From assembly GCA_036924085.1 (NCBI GenBank), contig JAVGWX010000011.1:40534970-40598969 (forward strand): a DNA stretch of 64,000 nucleotides, in the 5' to 3' direction. Numbering within the stretch: the first letter of the stretch is position 1; each line of letters opens with the position of its first letter. This DNA comes from Ariolimax columbianus. Its lineage: Eukaryota > Mollusca > Gastropoda > Stylommatophora > Arionidae. Shown in pieces: positions 53,601-64,000 of this stretch. A program made the position numbers and the translations under genes. Under the pieces are notes generated by a model. That model was not told the origin of the DNA. It ran no database searches and worked only from the letters and a program-made list of their open reading frames with translations.

Positions 53601-53960
53601 ACTTCAGTCCAGTGTTTTTTGTCTCTGGTGCCTGTTTCTACATGCTGAAAAAAAAAATTGTAAGTTATGCACTTAACAAGATGTTTTGGCTACAAGTGCT
53701 TCTGCCATTCTAACATGTCCTGATATCGCCCAAAAGACTGCGGTCTGGGGGTGCAGTGTGGCATGCCTCCGCTAGTGGATGAAAAAGAAAAAAACCTTTA
53801 ATCAAACCATTAAAAAAACTTGTCGCGTGTCTTTATTCTTGACTGCACGCCATTTTGTAGCAGACAGGTCCGCTAGTGACGTCGTTCGAAATCATGCGGA
53901 ACGCGGGTAATTTTTGGATGGAGTAAAGATTGCAATGTTACAAATTCTCACTACACTTCA
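53601..53960. other. No recognised gene
   Basis: Nothing supported in this stretch before the TG satellite. Confidence 0.45.
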
Positions 53961-55424
53961 TGGACTAATGTATGTATGCATGTGTGTGTGTGTGTGTGCG
54001 TGTGTGTATATGTGTGTATGTGTGTGTGTGTATGTGTGTACGTGTATGTGCATGTCTGTGTGTGCATGTGTGTGTATATGTGTGTGTGTATGTGTGTGTA
54101 TGTGTGTACGTGTCAGTGTGTATCTGTGTGTGTGTATGTGTGTGCGTATGTGTGTGTGTATGTGTGTGTACGTGTGTATACTTGTGTGTGTATGTGTGTT
54201 TGGGTGTATATGTGTATGTGTTGTACGTGTGTGTATGTGTGTGTATGTGTGTGTATGTGTGTTTGTGTGCATGCATGTATGTTGTTATGTATGTGTCGGT
54301 GGGTGTGCGCGTTGTGTGTATGTATGTATGTATGTGTATGCAGTTATGCGTTAGTGAATGTATGTATGTATGTATATATGTTCGTGTATGTATGTATGCA
54401 TTTTTGTATGTATGTATGTATGTATGTATGTATGTATGTATGTGTGTGTGCGTGCGTGCGTGTGTGTGTATGTGTGTATGTTTTTATGTACGCATTTTGT
54501 ATGTATGTATGTATGTTTGTATGTATGTATGTATGTATGTATGTGTGTATGTATGTATGTATGTATGTATGTATGTATGTATGTATGTATGTATATATGT
54601 ATGTATGTGTTTTGTTTATGTATGTGTGTGTATATATGCATATATCTGTATGTATGTACTTATGTATATATGTGTGTAGTATGTATGTGTGTGTGTATGT
54701 GTGTGTATGTGTGTACGTGTCTGTGTGTATGTGTGTGTGTATATGTATGTATGTGTGTATGTGTGTGTATGTGTGTGTACGTGTGTGTTGTATGTGCATG
54801 TTCGTGTATGTGTGTATATGTGTATGTGTTCGCACGTGTGGATGTGTGTGTATATGTGTGTATGTGTGTATATGTGTGTATGTGTGTATTGTTAATGTGT
54901 GTATGCGTGTGCATATGTGTGTGTATGTGTGTGTATGTGGGTGTATGTGGGTGTATGTCTGTGTTAGTGCATACATGTATGTAGTTATGAATATGTGGGT
55001 GGGTGTGTGCGCTGTGTATGCATTTAAACGTTAGAGAATGTATGTATGTATGTTTGTATGTATGTATGCATGTATGTATGTATATGTGTATGTGTTCGCA
55101 CGTGTGGATGTGTGTGTATATGTGTGTATGTGTGTATATGTGTGTATGTGTGTATTGTTAATGTGTGTATGCGTGTGCATATGTGTGTGTATGTGGGTGT
55201 ATGTGGGTGTATGTCTGTGTTAGTGCATACATATATGTAGTTATGAATATGTGGGTGGGTGTGTGCGCTGTGTATGCATTTAAACGTTAGAGAATGTATG
55301 TATGTATGTTTGTATGTATGTATGCATGTATGTATGTATTTATGTGTGTGAGCGTGCGTGCGTGCCTGTGCGTGTGTATGTATGTATGTATATATGTATG
55401 TATGTATGTATGTTTATATATGTG

Positions 55425-55479
<55 letters not shown>

Positions 55480-55615
55480 GTGTGTATGTATGTGTGTATA
55501 TATATATATATGTGTATGTATGTACTTATGTATGTATGTATGTAGGTATGTATGTGGGTGTATATGTGTGCGTGTCGGTCTGTATGTACGTATGCAGGTA
55601 TGTAAGTATGGGTGC
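53961..55615. repeat. TGTG/TGTA/ATGT satellite with ~260-bp higher-order copy
   Basis: A 1.65-kb microsatellite block of mixed (TG)n, (TATG)n and (TGTGTA)n. A segment from GTTCGCACGTGTGGATG to CGTTAGAGAATGTATG is present twice about 260 bp apart (54,828 onward and 55,094 onward). An (AT)n run occupies about 55,430-55,467. Cys/Val/Tyr-rich plus-strand and Thr/His-rich minus-strand frames are translations of the repeat. Confidence 0.92.
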
Positions 55616-55624
55616 TAATGCACT

Positions 55625-56175
55625 TCCACACAGGTTTTCTGAGGCAAATATTCCGCATTCGATGGCAAGATCGTGTCATTGACATCGAAGTTCTTTCGAG
55701 GGCTGATATGCCTAGCATCCATGCACTGCTATTAAAAGCATAACTAGGATGGGCCGGACATCTCGTCCGTATGTCAGACGAACGGCTCCTAAAGAAGCTT
55801 GTCTACGGCGAGCTGATGGAGCGAGAAAGGGCACCCAAAGGAACGTTATAAAAACAGTCTGAACGACACACTGAAATGTTGTCCGATAGATATCACCAAA
55901 TGGGAATGTCTTGCGTAAAACAGATCTGACAGGAGAAGCGCAGTCAAAGCGGGTGTAGCTAGCAGCGAGGACCACCGTGTCGAGAAAGACCTGAGCAGAC
56001 GTCAGATCCGGAAATCACGAGCAGCGGAAACACCATCACCAACTACTGATCTCGTGTGCCCGTTATGCAGCAAATGTTTTCTTTCTCGCATTGGCTTGTT
56101 CAGCCACATGCACACCCACACCCAAAAGGGAAATCTGTGACAAGTGTGATGTCGGCGGTCCTCATCGACAACGCT
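55625..56175 (+). pseudogene. LINE-E C-terminus with C2H2 zinc finger
   Basis: The plus strand reads LRQIFRIRWQDRVIDIEVLS, ADMPSIHALLLKA, WAGHLVRMSDERLLKKLVYG, ELMERERAP and, in another frame, CPLCSKCFLSRIGLFSHMHTH, a clean C2H2 finger with C-x2-C and H-x3-H spacing. Stops and frameshifts break the rest. It directly follows the TG satellite. Confidence 0.7.
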
Positions 56176-56189
56176 GGACAGCTATTATA

Positions 56190-56310
56190 TTTGTGTGTAT
56201 GGATGGATGTTTGCATGGGTATATGGATGTATGTATGTATGCATGTATGTATGCATGTTTGTATATGTGTAAGTATGTTTGTTTGCATGTATGTAAGTAA
56301 GTAAATTAAT
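56190..56310. repeat. (TATG)n microsatellite
   Basis: ATGGATGTATGTATGTATGC-type repeat. Confidence 0.8.
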
Positions 56311-56584
56311 ATATGATGAAGGAATAGTATAGAATTCACCAGACGACATGTCCTAATGACAAAGCTATTTCTGACTACCCCTCGAAGTGGATCTCTCCAC
56401 CATCTTTAATTTCCATTGACTGCAAGTCGGGCATTTCATAGACAAAATTTATGTTTCTCACTTTATATTATACAGGATGACTAAGTGGGATTAAAGTTAA
56501 TACTGGAAAACATAATATATTAAGGAACGTGAAACATGACAAAAGCAATAAGAGCGAAGATCGGTGCTTTTGAAACACAGTGCT

Positions 56585-56935
56585 ACAGAATGAGTCCTGA
56601 AAGTCCTAGACAAAGAAAGAGAGAAATAAATCCATCCTGCAAGACCTGAATGTGGAGGAAAATTTGCTCATAAATGACGTAATGACCCGAAAACAGGTTT
56701 TTTGGACACGTCAAATGACACAACGGACTGGTTATAGCGGTTATGGAATGTATGGTCACTTGAAAGAGAAGCAAGGGCCGACCGAGAAAACGATGGACTT
56801 GGGACATCAAGGAGACGCTGGATTTGGTTTTGGGACAGGCCGGAAGACTGACGAAAGATGGTTTCTTCTTACAGACAGGCTGTCATGAGAGCGACGCTCT
56901 GCAAAGGACATGCTACATGAAGATAATGAAAACAT
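56585..56935 (+). pseudogene. LINE-C C-terminal fragment
   Basis: Decayed reading of the same tail as 28.0-28.7 kb, ending in a single copy of the segment that is expanded there (CAGACAGGCTGTCATGAGAG) and the end GGACATGCTACATGA. Confidence 0.5.
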
Positions 56936-57000
56936 GACAAAATAAAATAATTTAAAACATGACTTTACAAAGACTATAATTTATAACCTGAATATTAAAC

Positions 57001-57250
57001 ATTTTTTTTTTTTTGCGTTTACCTTATTTCTCAATTCCCCAAGGCGGCGTGCTTTCCACTGTGGTTTTTATTTTGCGCCTGTCGACCCAGTGCATCCGAC
57101 TTCAGCATGCATTTTATGTAAGGGTCTGCTTCCTCCTGCATTTTCTAAGGTTTTGCCTCCCCGGGGTAACGACTGGGGCTTGATGGGGATCGAACCAAGC
57201 ATCTTCCGGTTGTGAGCCTTGCCACTTAACCACTAGCCCACGCCGTCCCC
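57001..57250 (-). repeat. SINE-1, copy 2
   Basis: Minus strand: tRNA-like head with TGGGCTAGTGGTTAAG and GGTTCGATCCCC, core TGCTGAAGTCGGATGCACTG, and poly-A (poly-T at 57,002-57,014 on the plus strand). Confidence 0.82.
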
Positions 57251-58760
57251 AGATCTTTAAAAAATATGTATATGGATCTAACATCTTGGGAAGACATAGC
57301 TGCAGACCGATCCAAATGGAGACGTAACCTGAAGAGCCATCTTAGGATAGGCGAAAATAAACTCATGCAATAAAAAGACGTGAAGAGGTAAAGATGAAAG
57401 GAAAACTAAAAACTCAATAGAGAGATGTTACTTGAAGGTCACATCAACCTATAGTCAGACATGTCTGAAATGGGGCTACTACTACAGTTTAAAACATGAC
57501 TGTACGGTTTGAAAATCTGTAATACTGAACATGACTGAAATTACAATGTTTAACACGACTTGACTATGATGGTAATTTAAATTTTGTATTGACTAAGATT
57601 AAATGAGAAAACATAACTCAATGTTTGAAACGTTGTAAAAAAAAATTATGTCTAGATTATCATTGTTATGTAAAGCAGCACTTGACTAATGGTGTATCTA
57701 AATCGTAACTTATTTATGACAGCATTATAATGATTTCTTTCCTAATATTGCAATGTTAAACACGAGTTGCTCAAGTTTCGGATGTAAAACATTATTTGAT
57801 TAAAAATTGTAATGTAAAATACGAGAATTCTCAAGATTGGGATGTACAACATGATTTCATTAAAAGGGTAATGTAAAATACTACTTGTCCAAAATACTGA
57901 TGTCAACCGAGACATATAATATGTGGACGAAAAACATGATCTTTCAAGCATTTGGAAGTAAATCCTGAATTATTCTTAGTTCTTAGTCGACCTGTACTTC
58001 TACAGGGGCAGATGCCTCTTGGCAGGTCCCAGCGCCCTTGTGTAGGTCCCAGCTCTGGTATGAGCTAAGTATAGTCGGGAGAATAATTTCCTGCTTAGCG
58101 GTCTAGGCTAGAGCAGCTTAATACTCCTCTTCGTTGGCTGGTTGCGATGAGCGAGTTTATCTTATTAGACTTTAACACTATAGCGAAGTATACGCAGCCT
58201 GTTAGGCATAAGCTTTGCTGCCCTTAACAAACCACCTAATGGCGTTATGCCATGTCACACAGCTAGTCGCCTCTTACAACATGCTCCCTGTGAGGCAGTG
58301 GTGCTATTCTTGTCCTTGGCATACACAAAGACCCGGGCAGACCACTGAAATATCTAATCATTAAATGTCAAACGCGACTTAGACCAAGATTATGATGTAA
58401 TACTCGACTTATCTAACATTTGGAAATGAGCTGAATCATCTAAAATTGGTTAAATATCATTACTTATCCAACAATGCGACGTAAAACATATCTTATCTGA
58501 AATTGTGATGTAAAACATAACTTGACTAGCGCCATAACGTATACCAAAACAAAAACTTGACTAACTTCATAACGTGTAACATGACTTGACTAACGTCATG
58601 ACGTTTAACATGACTTGATTAAAGTCGTGATGTGTAACATGACTTAACTAACATCGTGACGTGTAACATAACTTAACTAACCCCATGACGTGTAATATGA
58701 CTTGCCTAACGACATGACATGAAACATTCATTATCCACCATTATGACGTTTAACCTGCTT
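57251..58760. repeat. Decayed ~29-31 bp minisatellite, interrupted by Rep-B
   Basis: Variants of GTGTAACATGACTTGACTAA recur through 57,470-57,960 and 58,370-58,740, clearest at 58,560-58,720. Rep-B sits in the middle. Similar phrases (AAAACATGAC) start before SINE-1 at about 56,930. Confidence 0.65.
57968..58355 (+). repeat. Rep-B, copy 2
   Basis: Shares the ends and internal blocks of 31,963-32,350, with an extra partial repeat of GCAGGTCCCAGC near its start. Confidence 0.75.
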
Positions 58761-59405
58761 GCACTGTGTAAATTAGCAAAATGTTACGCAGCTATGTCAA
58801 GCATGCAATGTGCACCTTCACATTTGAACGCTAAACCAGTCCGGTACCATATCGAACATAATGTGCCCTATGTGATGACAAGAATTCAGTAACTAGTCAA
58901 TATTGGGCCGCTCTGGCATCGGGTTAGAAACAACGACAGATTGGTAGGGTATTAATTGTAGACAAATGCCCTGGTTAAATTTACTTCCCTTTGAAGCTAG
59001 GGCGAACAAGGTTGACAGATTTAATTAACAGATAGCGTAATCTGCACGCCCCTCGGGGAAGAGAGGCGCATTTGTTATTATTATGTAGGCGATGTTTGCT
59101 GGGACTTCGCCCATGTAGACAGACATGTCGGTTCGCTTGTGATGTGACGTGTAAATACTCGGATGTGGACGGGAAAAAAACAAACGTTTGAGATATAACC
59201 ATGACATGGACGTGTATTAAGGGGTTTGTAAATCGATGAAAACAGCTGCCTACTCCACAACCACATCGGGTATAAGGATGGAGATTGAGCCCGCAACCAG
59301 TGGCCCTAACTTGGTTAGTGACGCAACGAGTGACAGACGCAGTGATACTGTCAGACTCGCAGAGCATACCTCGTAAGAAATAACGGCGTATGCTTAAAAT
59401 GGAGT
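58761..59405. other. No recognised gene
   Basis: A 168-codon minus-strand frame (58,981-59,487) has no recognised domain, and its start overlaps the RNase H fragment on the other strand. Confidence 0.4.
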
Positions 59406-59409
59406 GCTC

Positions 59410-59805
59410 GGCCCTCTTCTGAGTAACTCTGGTGTAAAAGGTGTCACATGGGTCTGCTGTTCGGGAGATGCAGGCGTCCATGGCCAAGAAAGAGCTGATG
59501 CAGTAGTGGGACGAGCTGTGGTGAACGAAGCGGTGATGACCAGAGACAGGGTTGAGTTGATCAGGGCAGTTATGGATACTCTACAAAATGATGAAGAGAC
59601 AGGATGTCGGATAAATGCATACGTGCAAAGGACGATATATTTAGGAGTGACTTGTGGAGAGGAGAGCAAGTGTGTCCTGTCTGGAAAGATCCGAAGAACA
59701 CGAAATCAGCAGCTGAATAGGACTCTAAGTATACATACGCTTAGCTGGCGGAGTACGGAGCACTTATGGGAATGTCCCCTGGATGATGATGTTGGATCCT
59801 AGAAT
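59410..59805 (+). pseudogene. LINE RNase H and zinc-knuckle fragment (different family from LINE-A)
   Basis: The plus strand reads GVTWVCCSGDAGVHGQERAD, a degenerate form of the RNase H block GHAGVxGNExAD, and ends in STEHLWECPLDDD, like the Cys/His tail of RNH-bearing LINEs. The first catalytic residues are absent because the copy is 5'-truncated. Confidence 0.6.
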
Positions 59806-59909
59806 CAAGAATCAAGAATATTGATGATACGGAAATGCAAGAACATCTGAGTAACTTGATAATTGAGTTCCATTATTCGATTTGTAACTATTTTGTTCTT
59901 GTTAAATTC

Positions 59910-60655
59910 CCGTGCTGAAATATTCAGGTAAAACGCACAATCTTGAACAGGTCCCAGAATTCAAATACTTTGGCGCGTGGTCACATGCAATGGAAAGCTG
60001 GATAGAGACGTCGATTCAGAAAGCACATGCGGCTACATATCAACTGTCACTATTACTAAGACACAAACACATCATAATTGAGACAGAGAGAGCGCTGATA
60101 AATGGTATTTTTATACCAACTCTCTGCTACTAGTTTCACACATGGACTCTCACCATGGCACATACAAGGGAAAATCATGGTATGCAAAATGAGTTTGCTT
60201 GAGAAAGGCTGACGGGACCAAGAGACTAGACAGAGTACGAAATGAAGTGATCAGACAGAAGTCGGCGCACCACCGTGCATGGAATACATGAAATGGTAGA
60301 CAATTAAATGGTTCGAACACCTGACAAGAATGTTACCATATTAACAAACTGATGAATCTACAATACCAGACTTTAGGACTGCAGAACAAGAGGATGACCT
60401 AAAAAAAGATGGATAGATGACGTTAGTGAATAACTGAAGAAACACGGAATGACAACAACATATTCGACAACAGCTGGCACACGACACTAAACCACACTTT
60501 CCCACGTCTAACGACACAAGTTGATAGAAGACGATGACGATAGTGAATAACTGAAGAAACACGGAATGACAACAACATATTCGACAACAGCTGACACACG
60601 ACACTAAACCACACTTTCCCACGTCTAACGACACAAGTTGATAGAAGACGATGAC
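59910..60655 (+). pseudogene. RTE-like LINE fragment with 117-bp terminal duplication
   Basis: The plus strand reads NLEQVPEFKYFGAWSHAMES, then IETSIQKAHAATYQLSLLL, GIFIPTLCY and a basic KKRWIDDVSE-like tail. The last part is duplicated with a period of 117 bp (TTGATAGAAG at 60,521 and 60,638). Confidence 0.55.
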
Positions 60656-60950
60656 GTTTATGTTAAATGCCCACGATGGTTAACTTGACTCTTCTGTGAG
60701 GCCTTGAAAACGACATCAGGTGGAAGAATACAATAGTTTTCCTCCCATCCCTAGCGTTCTGATGAAGGTGGACAAACGTCCTCCAGGCGTTTGTGTTATG
60801 ATTGGTTTCATCTGCGTGTCACTCACTATAACATGGAACAATTCTATTCATCACATCGTTAGCCAAACTGACAAGAAACAGCCTTTTTCTGGAAGAAATA
60901 CATAGAAGGGTGGTGGCAGTCTTGGTCAGTACATTTCGTCTAACCGTGAA
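60656..60950 (-). repeat. Rep-A, copy 8
   Basis: Antisense, from TTAAATGCCCACGATGG through GATGAAGGTGGACAAACG to the GGTCAGTACATTTCG end. Confidence 0.7.
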
Positions 60951-61024
60951 TAACTTAGTGCGAACAGTAGATTTAATATGTGTAAGAAATACAAACAAAC
61001 CGGAGATATAGTTACACATCCACT

Positions 61025-61096
<72 letters not shown>
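61025..61096. repeat. (TA)n microsatellite
   Basis: About 70 bp of pure (AT)n. Confidence 0.95.
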
Positions 61097-61100
<4 letters not shown>

Positions 61101-61231
61101 CATTTGTCATGGCCTGCTCCCAAAGCTATGTTCCATTGATATATGTCTGGTTCTTACGAACTGTTTCACATTAGCAATTGTACCATAGCATTTCAGTGTA
61201 TGTATTCTTCGTAGTTACACTTTTATTAAAG

Positions 61232-61560
61232 ATTGTAATTGTTTGCGAATGCCTACAATGAGTAGGTTACTCTTTTGTGCGCCCTGAAAAGGGTGTTAAG
61301 TGGCGGGTTGTCGTAGCTTCCCTCACATCCCGAGCTTGCTGTTTATGGTGGTCCGGGATCCTCCAGGCAGTTGTGCTATGCTTGGCTTCATCTGCGTGTC
61401 GCTCACAACTGTGGGATCACGTCGAACTTCACTTTGTTAGCCGGACTGTTGTCCTTGACAACAGCCGGTTTCCAGGACGACCAACGAACAAGGAGGTCAG
61501 GTGAAGGTTTGATCAGTGTGTTTTGCCTGACCAGACGTCAGCCTCATCATTCCAAGTTCG
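61232..61560 (-). repeat. Rep-A, copy 9
   Basis: Antisense, with GCGCCCTGAAAAGGGTGTTA and GCTTGGCTTCATCTGCGTG. Confidence 0.78.
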
Positions 61561-61699
61561 TAATAGAACGTACTTTACATAACATATCAATTTTTTTGTT
61601 GGACTAATTTTATCGTTAGCTTGGTTTGCATTCTTACCAATTAGAGTTCCAAATCGTATTAACATGACACATGCCACCTTTTGTATCTATCTTTTACAT

Positions 61700-62060
61700 C
61701 CTCATGTTCGGGAGGACGAATAACGTCTGGTCAGTGAAACAATGCTGATCAGACATGTTAGTCAGTGTGAGGCAAAATATACTGGTCAAGATCCTCACCT
61801 TGACTTCTCCGTAGCCCTCCTTGGAAACGCACTGTTTTTATGGCAACTTGGCTAACAAGGTGAAGAATCTACGTGTTCACCGTAGTACTGAGCGACACGC
61901 AGATGAGGCCAAGCATAGTACAACCGCCTGGAGGACCCCAGTCCGCCCTCCTCAGTACGCTTGGGATGTGAGAAAAGCTACGAAAACCTGCCACCAAACG
62001 TCCTTAGGGCTTACAAAAGAGTAATTTTACGCATAGTGGGCGTTGATCAGCAACACCATC
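61700..62060 (+). repeat. Rep-A, copy 10
   Basis: Sense copy facing copy 9, so the two form an inverted pair about 140 bp apart. It contains GATGAGGCCAAGCATAG and CCACCAAACGTCC. Confidence 0.78.
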
Positions 62061-62289
62061 CTTACCTTCACTCCAAGTCATGCTTGTGATGCTCTCTAGG
62101 CATTTGAGGCTTTTTATATTCCTTCAATGATGTTCCAGTCAGCTTGATAAGAGCTGTGTTGTTGCCCATATTTAGTTCTTTTAAAAATAGTTTCCTATCT
62201 GCCGGTATGTTAGGCCTACTTGCTGGAGATTCGGCTTAGTGCGTTTGTCTTCTGTTTTTGAAGCTAGTTATGTTTAAAAAAAAAAAAGA

Positions 62290-62960
62290 ACTGTCCTGGG
62301 CTGCTCTTTGTGCCTCTCTCCATGTGTCATTATTTATCTTTTAGATATTTCTTACATTATCTTCTTCATGTATTGTTTGGTTCTACCTCTCTTTCTTTTC
62401 CTTTGAGGATTCCATGTAAGAGAATGTCTGGATATGTTATTATGTCATATACAACCCAATTGTCTTTGCTTAATTTGTTTTTTCATTGGCTGTTGCTGGC
62501 TCCTTCCCCACAAGTTTTTGTTCCTTACCATGTCCTGCCACTTTATGCCTATTATTCTTCGTAGGCATCTGTTAACAAAGGACTGGAGTCTTTGTTGTAT
62601 GACCTTGGTCGTTCACCATGTCTCTGCTCCATACAGCAACACCGACATGACACTTGCGTTGAATATTCTAATTTTGGTGTAAATCTTGATATCTGGTTCT
62701 CCATATATTGTTTAGTGTCAGGAATGCCCCCCGTGCCTTTCCAATTACGATCCTTACAAAGCATCTGTACCTCCTGATGTGTCTATTGTGCTGTCTTCAT
62801 AGGTAAAGGTATCTACTTCCCCCAACTGCTCTCCATCCTGTATGATTGGTTCTTTGTTGTTAGTGTTGAGTTTAAGGAGCTTGGTTTTCTTCACAAAAAT
62901 ATGGTAAACCCCAAATAAAAGTTTTAAAATGTGCATATGACACATATTTAGGTAGCCATT
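62290..62960 (-). pseudogene. RTE-like LINE fragment
   Basis: The minus strand reads KTKLLKLNTNNKEPIIQDGE then QLGEVDTFTYEDSTIDTSGG TDA in the classic thumb position, followed by broken sequence parallel to 50.48-50.9 kb. The usual YLGS reads YEDS. Confidence 0.6.
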
Positions 62961-62984
62961 TGACAATCTTACAGCAATAACAAG

Positions 62985-63090
62985 ATCAGGATGTGAGGAA
63001 AACTACTGCAACCCGCAACTTAACGCCTGCTTCAGTGCGCGCGAAAGAGTAAACATACGTACAGTAGGCATTACCAACAATAAAAACAAG
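62985..63090 (+). repeat. Rep-A, copy 11 (3' end only)
   Basis: GGATGTGAGGAAAACTACTG through GTAAACATACG and an AACAATAAAAAC tail. Confidence 0.6.
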
Positions 63091-63259
63091 TTCGTTTTTT
63101 TCATGTTTTCTCGCGTACCGATAGTTGATAATGATCATTTTTGACCGAATCGACGGTTGTTATCTGTTTCTTGAGCACAAGTTCTGGAAGCTTTCGTTAA
63201 TCAATGAATAAATGAATCAATCCATCAAAACCTGTTAACACTCTTTCGAGCATAAGGCC

Positions 63260-64000
63260 TGAAAAAATACTTGCGAAGTCGGCTTGTCATTACTTCCCTT
63301 GTCTCCCACGTCTCATCAGTAGTTTGTTAGTTTTGTCACGATTTCTCTTCTCAATGTGTGTTCAGGTCTGCCTCTACGTCTTTTACCCTTGCTATTTCAA
63401 AACAGTCAGGTCAGGTCATCCCGTAACCAGGGAGGTTTATGGGGCACACATGAAGACATCATCACAACCCTATGTCATCCTTCTCTGTCAGGGGCCGCTG
63501 CCTGTGCTTCTTCTTTTCGGAAATTGGTTCATTCTTTTATCTTGTCCTCCCACATCTGTTCAGGACGGCCTCTTCGTCGCCTGCCTTGCACCCTTCTGTG
63601 CAGGATCGTATTTGCAAGACCATTTGATCTCGATATGTGGCCGTACCAGCGTGTTTCCTTCTTTTGACATATGCCAAGAGGTCTTCGAAACACCTATTGC
63701 TGTTGTAATTCCACATATTTCCTAATTTGTAGCTCGATCTTTGTAGGTGACATGTAGAAGTCTTCGGAAACATCTCATCTCCAAGGTTTGTATCCTTCGC
63801 TGCAGGTCAGCTGTAACTGTCCATGTCTCACAAGCATAGATGAATATTGACATGACCAATGTACGCATTAATCTGATTTTTGTGAATAGTGCTAACCGTT
63901 TATCTTGCCAGATTTTGTTAAGCCGTGAAAGCGCTGCTATTGTCTGTTCTATTCTGACCAACACCTCACATATTGATCCTTCATCACTGACAATCGAACC
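63260..64000 (-). pseudogene. RTE-like LINE C-terminal fragment running off the window
   Basis: The minus strand encodes LVRIEQTIAALSRLNKIWQD, KRLALFTKIRLMRTLVMSIF, IYACETWTVTADLQRRIQTL and EMRCFRRLLHVTYKD without a break for 80 codons (63,722-63,964). A shifted FEDLLAYVKRRK block follows. It is the best-preserved RTE-like segment here and continues past the right edge. Confidence 0.75.

Noticed and set aside
53914..55718. Plus-strand Cys/Val/Tyr-rich (up to 352 codons) and minus-strand His/Thr-rich frames
   Set aside because: Translations of TG/ATGT repeats.
58981..59487. 168-codon minus-strand frame as a host gene
   Set aside because: No recognisable domain, and it overlaps an RNase H remnant on the other strand.
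1..64000. LTR retrotransposon or integrated viral genome
   Set aside because: I saw no long terminal repeats, protease, integrase or capsid-like frames; all reverse transcriptase pieces are LINE-type.

Overview
The window looks like repeat-dominated animal nuclear DNA, most likely from a lophotrochozoan and probably a gastropod mollusc. This rests on the metazoan-type 18S rRNA segments, the mix of EN-RT-RNH LINEs, CR1-like and RTE-like LINEs, tRNA-derived SINEs and mariner and hAT remnants, and very abundant micro- and minisatellites. The species-level reading is an inference. I found no host protein-coding gene I could defend, no functional tRNA or rRNA gene, and nothing bacterial. Family names used here are local labels: LINE-A to LINE-F, CR1-like, SINE-1, SINE-2, SINE-T, Rep-A and Rep-B.

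The central feature is a non-LTR retrotransposon family, LINE-A, fused to ribosomal DNA. The long copy (32,721-40,104) reads in order: about 633 bp of pre-18S spacer (5' ETS), about 1,240 bp of the 5' part of 18S rRNA, about 1.7 kb of 5' UTR with three degenerate repeats that each carry a piece of 18S, a coding region for an APE-type endonuclease, reverse transcriptase and RNase H, and a (GAA)n tail. An 11-bp target-site duplication (TSD) flanks the whole unit, so the rDNA part was inserted together with the LINE. Two shorter relatives keep the rDNA and UTR but lack all coding sequence, jumping from the UTR straight to the GCGTACG-(GAA)n 3' end: 7,047-11,811, with a 12-bp TSD and two tandem ETS-18S heads, and 19,968-22,068, truncated inside 18S. 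Two more 3' fragments lie at 18,273-19,450 and 46,491-46,944. The simplest reading is that the source element sits inside 18S genes, is read through by RNA polymerase I from the rRNA start, and that these read-through RNAs were reverse-transcribed into new sites, with internally deleted RNAs as passengers.

Layout: 1-1.5 kb GA-rich and GAGCGATTGACG repeats; 1.6-4.5 kb LINE-B, two mariner remnants, SINE-T and Rep-A; 5.3-6.9 kb GA tracts and coding-phase minisatellites; 6.9-12.07 kb a SINE-2-headed repeat split by the non-autonomous LINE-A; 12-17.6 kb Rep-A copies, LINE-E and SINE-2; 18-22.1 kb LINE-C and LINE-A pieces; 22.5-24 kb LINE-E, a minisatellite and mariner; 25.3-29.3 kb LINE-B, LINE-D (with SINE-2) and an inverted pair of LINE-C; 29.3-30.7 kb polypurine minisatellite; 30.6-32.4 kb LINE-F and Rep-B; 32.7-40.1 kb LINE-A; 40-44 kb hAT remnant, Rep-A, SINE-2, LINE-B, CR1 3' end and SINE-1; 44.3-45.95 kb large minisatellites; 46.3-50 kb SINE-2 with LINE-A, SINE-T and a near full-length mariner; 50.5-53.6 kb RTE-like and CR1-like LINEs with nested LINE-B; 54-55.6 kb TG/ATGT satellite; 55.6-64 kb LINE-E, LINE-C, SINE-1, Rep-B, Rep-A and further RTE-like pieces.

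The elements interact mainly by nesting and by shared modules. A SINE-like core segment recurs in SINE-1, SINE-2 and the 3' end of the LINE-A 5' UTR. SINE-2 and LINE-A share (GAA)n tails. LINE-A copies have landed inside SINE-2 copies twice.
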